From the NCBI GenBank assembly GCA_035272265.1, contig DATEQV010000411.1:1-45152 (forward strand): a stretch of 45,152 nucleotides of DNA, read 5' to 3'. This DNA is from Acidisphaera sp035272265 (GTDB lineage: Bacteria > Pseudomonadota > Alphaproteobacteria > Acetobacterales > Acetobacteraceae). Shown in pieces: positions 44,524 through 45,152 of this stretch. Below the pieces are notes generated by a model. That model was given only the letters and a program-made list of their open reading frames with translations. It searched no databases and had not been told where the DNA came from. How positions within the stretch are numbered: position 1 is the first letter of the stretch; every line of letters starts with the position of its first letter. A program made the translations under genes and the position numbers.

Positions 44524-45152
44524 ATGCAGGAACGGCCGCTCTACAGCCATGCGCAGCTTCGACGGCTGATCGAGCCGGCCAGCATCGCCATCGTCGGCGC
44601 CTCGCCCCGCGAAGGCGCGTTCGGCGACCGGATCATCCGCAACCTCGCCGAATACGACGGCGCGATCTGGCCGGTGAATGCAAAATACGAACGGATCGGC
44701 GAACTGCCCTGCTATCCGTCGCTGACCGCCCTGCCGTCGCCTCCCGATTGCGCGATCATCGTGGTCGGCCGCGAGGCGGTCGCACCGCTCGTGGCCGAAT
44801 GCGCGGAGGCGGGCGCCGGCGGCGTGATCGTCTGCGCCTCGGGCTACGCCGAGGTCGGCCGGCCCGAGCGGGCGGAAGAACAGGACCGACTGGCGGACAT
44901 CGCACGCGAACGCCGGCTGCCGCTGATCGGACCGAACTGCATCGGCATCGTCAGCACGCGGCGCAATTCGCGGCCGACCTTCATGGCGCTCGAGCCGCCG
45001 CCGCGCGCGGGCCGTCATGCGATCGGTCTGGTGAGCCAGTCCGGCGCGCTCGGTTTCGCGCTGGCGCAGGCGGCGGCGCGCGGTGTCGCGTTCAGCCACG
45101 TCCTGTGCAGCGGCAACTCGTCCGACGTGGACGTCGCCGACCTGGTCGCGTT
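44524..45152 (+). CDS. NDP-forming acyl-CoA synthetase, alpha part (partial)
   Basis: Starting at ATG 44524 after GGGAGG, the frame runs off the right edge with 209 codons visible. It begins with a CoA-binding Rossmann domain (SIAIVGASPREGAFGDRIIR, CYPSLTALPSPPDCAIIVVG) and then the succinyl-CoA-ligase-like domain with GPNCIGIVST and GLVSQSGALGFALAQAA. Such enzymes (acetate/acyl-CoA ligase, ADP-forming type) activate acids or recover ATP from acyl-CoA. Divergence from the ACAD operon suggests it supplies or uses the same acyl-CoA. Confidence 0.85.
   Translation, partial: MQERPLYSHAQLRRLIEPASIAIVGASPREGAFGDRIIRNLAEYDGAIWPVNAKYERIGELPCYPSLTALPSPPDCAIIVVGREAVAPLVAECAEAGAGGVIVCASGYAEVGRPERAEEQDRLADIARERRLPLIGPNCIGIVSTRRNSRPTFMALEPPPRAGRHAIGLVSQSGALGFALAQAAARGVAFSHVLCSGNSSDVDVADLVA

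Overview
The window is GC-rich DNA with alphaproteobacterial character. It carries a CcrM-type GANTC methyltransferase with its C-terminal extension, a COQ7-type ubiquinone hydroxylase, a DUF1328 membrane peptide, a Flp-type pilin and a full urt-ure locus. A Rhodospirillales/Acetobacteraceae-like host is my best guess, but that is inference. No tRNA, rRNA, CRISPR array or insertion sequence was found, and no gap between genes exceeds about 230 bases.

Positions 1-13554 are the structural half of a contractile-tailed prophage. On the minus strand, in transcription order, come terminase large subunit, portal, a small coiled-coil protein, major capsid, a decoration-like protein, connectors, tail sheath, tail tube, tail assembly chaperone with a canonical G GGA AAC slippery site, an HK97-gp10-like protein, a Pro/Ala-rich protein in the tape-measure position (with a possible nested small gene), baseplate hub proteins, LysM/X and gpD. 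At about 395 the phage reading direction flips. Below that point the plus strand holds the start of tail gene I, the end of baseplate gene J and, at the very left edge, domains V-VI of a group II intron interrupting J. The inversion junction, the intron and two single-base frameshifts suggest a decaying prophage or, in part, assembly error.

Positions 13735-20000 are host genes: a lipoprotein; a tightly packed dsbB-coq7-carbonic anhydrase operon (minus); a glutathione S-transferase; and a minus-strand operon of O-antigen-ligase-like protein, YVTN beta-propeller and sterol-desaturase-family hydroxylase.

Positions 20051-30554 are a nitrogen-scavenging locus. A near-perfect sigma-54 promoter and a 5'-UTR hairpin precede urtABCDE (urea ABC transporter) and ureDABCEFG (nickel urease and its maturation factors). 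Almost all junctions overlap by 1-4 bases, so uptake, enzyme and metallochaperones look like one translationally coupled operon.

Positions 30551-41203 are mixed housekeeping and envelope genes: PAP2 phosphatase, single-domain response regulator, a large aromatic-rich secreted DUF6600-like protein, amidase, ccrM overlapping a split chromate transporter, CHAP-domain protein, RidA, lipoprotein, an unrecognised protein, DUF1328 peptide, tyrosine phosphatase and an orphan Flp pilin.

Positions 41343-45152 hold an acyl-CoA dehydrogenase - SDR - APH-like kinase operon (minus) and, divergently, the start of an NDP-forming acyl-CoA synthetase. The set resembles the kinase/dehydrogenase logic of 4-hydroxyacyl-CoA (levulinate, lva; ACAD10/11) catabolism.
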